NCBI GenBank assembly: GCA_963691655.1
Contig: OY829326.1
Coordinates: forward strand, 37,785,989-37,849,988
Direction: 5' to 3'
DNA from: Toxonevra muliebris
Lineage: Eukaryota > Arthropoda > Insecta > Diptera > Pallopteridae
DNA: 64,000 nt
The position numbers were made by a program, and so were the translations under genes. The stretch's first letter is position 1; every line of letters starts with the position of its first letter. Positions 57,614-64,000 of this stretch are shown here, piece after piece. Under the pieces are notes generated by a model, which made no database searches, was not told where the DNA came from, and saw only the letters and a program-made list of their open reading frames with translations.

Positions 57614-60600
57614 TATGTACCTATAAATGAGAGGAACGAATCAATAAGAGAGATAGGGAATATTTTCTATAGGAAACGGAAAGAATTACTAATTCATTTA
57701 GATATAGAACTTTTGCAGTAATTATTATGAAATTTTCAGCAATGAACAATTCAAATTTGTTCTATGCCATTAGAGTAATTATATCAAAATCTAATTGCTG
57801 TAATTGAATTCTATTAAGAGTTATTTAAGTAATTTTTTCACATATATTTGGTTCCAATGTCAAGTGCATATGATATGAAACACAGAATGATATGAAACAC
57901 ATCGATAATTTTTGATTTTCAAAAAATTATCTAAGGTAGATACAAATCAAAATTGCTGGACTGATTAAATTAAAAACGATATCAATATATCTTATCTAAA
58001 ATTCGGATCATTTAATAATGTATCAATAAAAAATAAATATTTGGGATTATAACTTTTGCAATAATGGTTTAGGCACACAAACAAAAGAAAACATCCATAT
58101 AGATCATTCAAAATTATTAAACAGAAAATGATTAATTAACCCCACAAGAAAAAACCAAAAACATTCACAGCTAGATCTCACACGAAAACAAAGATACCTA
58201 CATACTTACATATAACTCGAAAACCCTTGAAGTTTTCTGAAGAAGAAAAACAAAACGAAAAATACTCGCAATAAAACATAAACTACATACATGGAGACGG
58301 TAACAAAAAAATAAGAATATTACAAAAAGAGATAAGGAAAATAAATACATACAAACAAGAATATGCATACATAATAAGTAAATGAATTGAAATTAAAAAG
58401 TAAACTATGTAGTAGTCAAATATTGAAAAATGAATAGTAAATATTAAAATAAATAATAAAAAATAAAAAAATGTTAACAAACCAATGTAGTTAGTGAAAA
58501 ATTTAATAGTAGGTACTTACATAAATGTTAAAAATTAATTCAAATATTAATGTATTGCAAAGTATTTGAATGTAGTATAGATATAATTATATATCTAGAT
58601 ATGTATATTATTAACTAAATTATTATTATTTTTTATAAATTTACCTATGTTATTTACAAATGAAGAATGCAATAAAAAGCACGAAACTTAATATGAAATA
58701 AATTTCAAAACCTTTAAAAGTTTACTTTCTAATTTATTTTATACTGTATACAAAGAATTGAATTAATGAAAATACCTACACAAATGTATAAAAAACAAAA
58801 ACATCAAGCTGAATGTTAATTGTGAAATGTACCTCGAAAAATTTCATCAAAAAAGATAAAATAAAACAAAATTAAAAAATTGTAATAATATAGAATTGAA
58901 AAGTAAATGCTAAAACTAAATCAAAAATAAAATCAGTACACTGCATTAAAATCACCATTCTTCATACAAATATACTTACATATATACATAAAATGTTTGC
59001 CTACCTTATATTCAAATTAAAATCAAAAACAGAAAATATTGAAATTGTAAAATGTAAAGAAAAATCAAAAAGGAAAAAAACCAAAAAAAGACACTGGCTT
59101 CATAGCAGCAATAAAATCAAAATTACCAGTTAATCAAATAATTCAAATGCAAAACAAAAAATATGCATACAAATAAGCAAACAACAAACTTTAAATTAAA
59201 AAGAAAAATAGTTAAATAATAAACTATTAAATTAAAAAAAAAAGAAAAACAACTTAAAATACAGCAGTACTACTGAGTGAGTCAACTTGCATCAGAAATT
59301 TATTTCGTAAAATATGGCATACATACATAGATACTTACATAAGCTAACGATATACAAACAATGAATCTCTGTATTAATTTAATAAGTATATTACATAGAA
59401 CTGGGTATGCATAGTACATAAAATTCTTTCAACATGAGTGTATACAACCAAAGGTATAATCATATGATCTTCTATTGGGTCGTTCACCTAATTAGGAAAA
59501 ACTTATATTTACTGATCCCAGAATATATTTCAAATAAATTTTTAAGCTATTACATAAATCAAATTTAAAAAATGAGAGCAGTATAAATATTCGCATCATT
59601 GCCAATGAACTATTTGACCGATTGTTAAAGCTACGTTTCTTTAAAGCAGCTCTATTAAGAATTGTGGATCAAACCACATAATTACAGAAGTCGCCCTGAA
59701 ATTTTTCTTTGAGGCTCTGTAGTTTTATGAAACAAACATGTGAGACTAAATTTTCTGTTATTTATTTTTCCTTACTATATATCTCAAAATACATATAAAA
59801 ATAAAATAACATTTGAAAAATTATATTTCCATTATGTATGAATTAGTTTGTACATGAATTTTCGAAATCTAAGAAAAATGAACGGCCCTTTTTGCAGATT
59901 ATCACTTATTTAGAAAGGCAAGGAAAATACATAGGAATACAAAAAAGAGACAGCTACATACATACATACAATACAATACACACTTGATTCAGTGTACTCA
60001 TCAATATATTTACAAATTAAAATAGTATACTCATATATACAATATTGTAAATTAGATTTTAGTAACTAATAAAAATAATATAAAGATAATTCAAAAATAA
60101 ACAAAACAAACAAATAAATCAAAAACAGAAAAAAAATACCTAAATATTGAGAATAACAATTTTGAATGTCTTCAGTGTTATTAAATAACTATAAAAGTTA
60201 AACGCAAAACTTAAAAAGCATAAAATCCTCACAACAAAACAATTAAAAATAAATGTTACTAATTTCAGAAAATAATAATAAATCAAATATTAACTAATTC
60301 AAATATAAAACTAAACGAAAATCAAACTAAATTCAAACTAACTAAACAAAAAGGATACGTTATGAATACAAAAGGAATACCAAATACTTGCAATATCAAA
60401 AACTCAAAGTGATGATTGCAGTACAAAAACTCCAATACTCGGAAAATAATGAGCAAAATGTTTATTCATGTTTACGATGAGACAGCAAAAATTAAAAAAA
60501 TAATTTTTGTTTGAGGTGCAAATATTAAATAAAAGAAAATTTAACATTTGAGACTCTTTGGCTGATTTTATATACAATCTATATACACAACTCCAACCTG

Positions 60601-61589
60601 TGGTATATTTTTTCTTATTTTTCTTCTCGTATATTATTAAAAATTAAGTTTTTATTTTGATTTACAAAAAATAAAGGTAAGTAGTAAATACATACATACA
60701 TGTGTTCAGTAAATTTAAAATTTCTTTAATTTATTTCTCATATATGAAAAGGAAGAAAAAATGCAATTTAAAAATATGATACTTGCAAATTAATTTGGGT
60801 GATATTACATATATTTATTATATACATATATAGTACCTACTATACACACATATTTATATACTTGATGCTAGCACTTACAATTTATAATTACATTTAGTTA
60901 TTTAGTATATAACAAAAACCATGGGCAATTTATCAAATATTTTATTTTCAATTACAAAAAAAAAATGCAAAACAATTAAATATAAATACATAATTAATAT
61001 TTTATATTTACATACAAAAGACAAACTATCGTTTTTGTAAATAATTATTTAATAGAAATATTACGAATTTGATAAAAAAAAAAACATAATTGTGTTGATT
61101 CCTTGAATGCAAAAGATCATAACCAGCAACTTTGCTTAAATATTGGTCTGCTGTTATTACTAGTATTTATGATAATCCAGTATCTTAGCAATGGTTTTAG
61201 TTCTCATGTTGTGTCTCTAACTTATTGATTTTGAAATGATCTAAAATAAATTATTTGTATTTCAAAATTTTGTATACCAGAAGCAATTTTTGCCAATTCT
61301 ACCAACCTTTCCAGCCAGAAATTGAGCGTTCACGCCTTTTTCTTCATAACTCCCCAGAGAACAGATATTTAGCAACTTGTGTTTGCATTCCCTTCAATCT
61401 AGTCCTGTTCTTCACTGCAAATCCGAAAAAATCTTTCTGAACCGTTTCTATAGCTGAAAATTTTTTCCAAGCCTTGAATTCTAGAAATTCCTCGTGCTCT
61501 TTCCTCTTTAGACACTTGCCATTCATATTAATTTTATATATATATAATATCTATAATAAGATCAAGCAAAACGCTGTACTTTCATATGA

Positions 61590-62260
61590 ACGTTGTTGAA
61601 AGCTCATTTTATATCCATTTCCGTTGACTGCCACTTGAAATATACGTATTGTGCAGTGGATAGGCCGGAATTTTCCAAGAAACACAGTAAGTGAACGTCC
61701 GAAAGCTTTTCGAACGTCTTAAGTAGAAGGGCGATAAATTTACGGGCCTAAAATCCTTCTGTAAATTGTGTTTTCTCTTACCAACCTTTGGGATGAAAAC
61801 CACCTTTACTTGCTTCCAGCTGGCAGGAATATGGAATAGTTGTAAGCATGCTTTAAAAATCGCTTCTAGCCACGGCAGCACCCTGTCTATTGTTGTTTGT
61901 AACATGACGGGGATGATATCGTCTGTAATTTTGATAGACTGCACCACAGATTCGCTCACATCACAACTATTTGCACACCCAGGAAAGTTGACACAGAAGT
62001 GCAGAAGTTTTTTCAGCTATTCCTCTTAGAATTCTGGATGGTTTTCTTGTACTGTCTCCGACTGTCCTTATACAGTTGCCAATTTCCAGTGGAATAGCCA
62101 AGATTAAACGCTTTTCGTAGAATTGGTGTAATGATCTTATGGAAGAGAGTTGTGGAAATTAAGAAACAATGGAGACTATCCACCACGTCTTTTATGAATT
62201 CAACAATTTCCAAATACGGCAGACTGAAAAACTGAAATTTCATCAACAGACTTAAAAGAT
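61590..62260 (-). pseudogene. non-LTR retrotransposon relic: start of reverse transcriptase
   Basis: The minus frames read KAFNLGYSTGNWQLYKDSRR then QYKKTIQNSKRNS (the segment before RT). These are followed by WLEAIFKACLQLFHIPASWK, QVKVVFIPKVGKRKHNLQKD and FRPVNLSPFYLR, the first RT motifs (VVFIPK.GK, DFRPV.L). It has broken frames and no catalytic FADD region. It is of the same general LINE group as the RNase H-bearing relics. Confidence 0.75.
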
Positions 62261-64000
62261 TCATATACATAGAGTTTAGGGTGGTTAAAAATGGATGCAA
62301 AAGCGTAATACACGTAGTGGCATTATAATTGACCAGATTAACACTTCACTTTTGCCTAGCCTGGTCTAGATTCCGTTTTCTCTACTTAAAATTTCAAAAT
62401 CGTTGATTACAAAATTAGCAATCGAGTTCTTGCGCAGCATTCTGTATACTTACCGGCAGTAATTTCCCTAATTTCTAATTTAAATTTCCATTCGATTTCT
62501 TGTGATGTCGATTAATTTCACTTGAAATCACATTTCTATTGAGATTAATTTAATTTTTGCCCCTTCTGCTATTTATCTGAGCAAATCACTCCATACATTT
62601 TTAACTTCGAAATTTCTTGCAGTAAAATTGAAACGCCACAGGGTATGCCAAAGTAAACAGCAAGCATATGTTTCAAATGAATACAAATTACAAAAAAATT
62701 CGTAATATTTTCTAAAAGTTTGGAAAATTGAAAGCAATCATAGGTTAAACATTTCATTTAAAATATCATAAACTATTCTCTTAAAAACAAAAAAAAGGAA
62801 AGAAAATAAATATATTTAAAACTTACATAAACTTAAAATATTTGATTCGTAGTTTAGTGAAATTTGATTATCAATTGAATTAAAATGAATTTGTTTCACT
62901 TATTTTTTGTTCTTACAATTAGAAAATAAGTTTGTGATATTATTTTTAGCTATTATTAATAAATTCAAAGAAAAAGGAATGTGATTAAATTCAAGAACAT
63001 ATATAAAAACCAAACAAATAATGCAAAGTAAAATCAAAAAATTTACAATTTGCAAATTTACACTTTATAATTATTAATAATAATAATTTTTTTTTTACTA
63101 GTTATACAGAATTATTTTTATTTTAGTTGGCATCGCTTGAAAGAATTTTTACGCGTATAACAAAAAAGAATCGAAAAATGCAAATTTTTATTTTCAATAT
63201 TAATAAAAAATTAGAAGAGAAATTTTACTTTCATTTATGGGTTATGCTTTTTTCCATTTTTAATTACTTTGCACTAGCAATTGTTTAAAACACGCTAAAG
63301 CTAACAAAATTTGCATTTTTCAAAAATTCCAAAACTAAAAAAAAATTTAAGTAAAACCAAAATCTATAAATTTCTCTTGCCTCTGCAAAAATTAGCTAAA
63401 TGACTTAACAAAGCAAACTAACGTCAATCAGTCAATCAATATTATGTCTTATGGTTAACACACCCCTGCAAGAAATGAACAAGAATTTAAAAAGCAAAAT
63501 TATCAAAAATGGAAAACCAGAAAAAAAAATATAATTTTAATCCTGAAAATTTTCCTACTCTGTGAGTGTAAATATTTCTGTGTCATTATTTCCTAGTAAT
63601 TTTTTAACAAAATTACCTACTTTTTTTAACAAAATTACCTACTTTTTTTACTTTTTCTCTATGCTAACAATATTTCATCACATTGTTTTTATTTCAGTTT
63701 TTATATTAAACTCTTATCATTCCTTACATAGTTACTTTGTTATTATATTGGAACAACATTTTCGATATAGTTTGATTCATTGTTAAATTGCACCTTAATA
63801 TTATTAATAATTTTATTATGTTCATACGAATATATTGTTGACTAAATACCAAAGATAAATCATACATTTTATTAAGTGTAAATATTTTTGTTTTATTTTT
63901 ATATTCTATTTAGTACATATTCTCAGTGTGTTTTTTCTTAAAATATTTTATTGAGCACAGTTTTTAACCCATTCATTGTCATTTTAATGAGACTATTGTA

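Larger units (their letters stand above)
54818..64000 (+). other. sif 3' UTR and downstream AT-rich sequence
   Basis: No exon-like frame follows. The first kilobases must include the sif 3' UTR. AATAAA hexamers are very frequent (for example 54856, 55427 and 58671), so I cannot choose the cleavage site. Within this stretch I see a large foldback element (56942-57613) and a minus-strand non-LTR relic (61590-62260). The rest is A-rich with many TACATA-type repeats and no supported gene. Confidence 0.6.

Noticed and set aside
54856..58676. Choosing a polyadenylation site from AATAAA hexamers
   Set aside because: The hexamer is expected very often in such A-rich DNA; sequence alone cannot decide.
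61344..61526. 60-codon minus frame with charged residues
   Set aside because: Next to a LINE relic but with no motif of reverse transcriptase or any other family; left uncalled.

Overview
The window is AT-rich DNA from an insect, most likely an acalyptrate fly. A tephritid fruit fly is my best guess, because the protein is very close to Drosophila while the introns are larger and packed with DNA transposons. One protein-coding gene is supported: the 3' half of still life (sif), the fly orthologue of TIAM1/TIAM2, a Rac guanine-nucleotide exchange factor of synapses. It lies on the + strand. Twelve exons (918 to 54580) join in frame with matching splice phases and give 1,370 codons plus a stop: the linker after the PDZ domain, the whole DH (RhoGEF) domain, the C-terminal PH domain and a long Ser/Pro-rich tail. 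The 5' exons lie upstream of the window. Exon calls rest on GT-AG sites, phase continuity and recalled TIAM/SIF family sequence; no search was run.

Layout: 1-917 intron; exon 1 at 918-1069; a 14.5 kb intron; exons 2 and 3 at 15.6 and 20.5 kb; a 12 kb intron; DH exons at 32.8, 38.8, 49.6 and 49.9 kb; PH exons at 51.1-51.7 kb; tail exons at 51.7-54.6 kb; then 9 kb of extremely AT-rich sequence that starts as the sif 3' UTR. After the first stop (TAG, 54578-54580) the frame stays open for 78 more codons with coding-like composition and ends in a possible PDZ ligand. This makes stop-codon readthrough (or editing or splicing around the stop) the most interesting observation about the gene.

The introns are a record of transposition. 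I can define, with ends and target-site duplications, a 1.17 kb hAT element with a transposase relic; four TTAA-flanked piggyBac-like non-autonomous elements plus a partial relative; three copies of a tRNA-headed SINE with a (CCTAA)n tail; and a 5'-truncated non-LTR retrotransposon inserted into a mariner relic. A 1.34 kb inverted-repeat element sits inside a second mariner relic, which also carries a SINE next to its C-terminal end. A 672 bp near-palindromic foldback element lies in the presumed 3' UTR. Further decayed Tc1/mariner and non-LTR fragments lie at 9.1-10.6, 25.0, 34.0-34.6, 40.2-41.1, 47.9-48.2 and 61.6-62.3 kb. No rRNA, CRISPR array, functional tRNA or second host gene was found.
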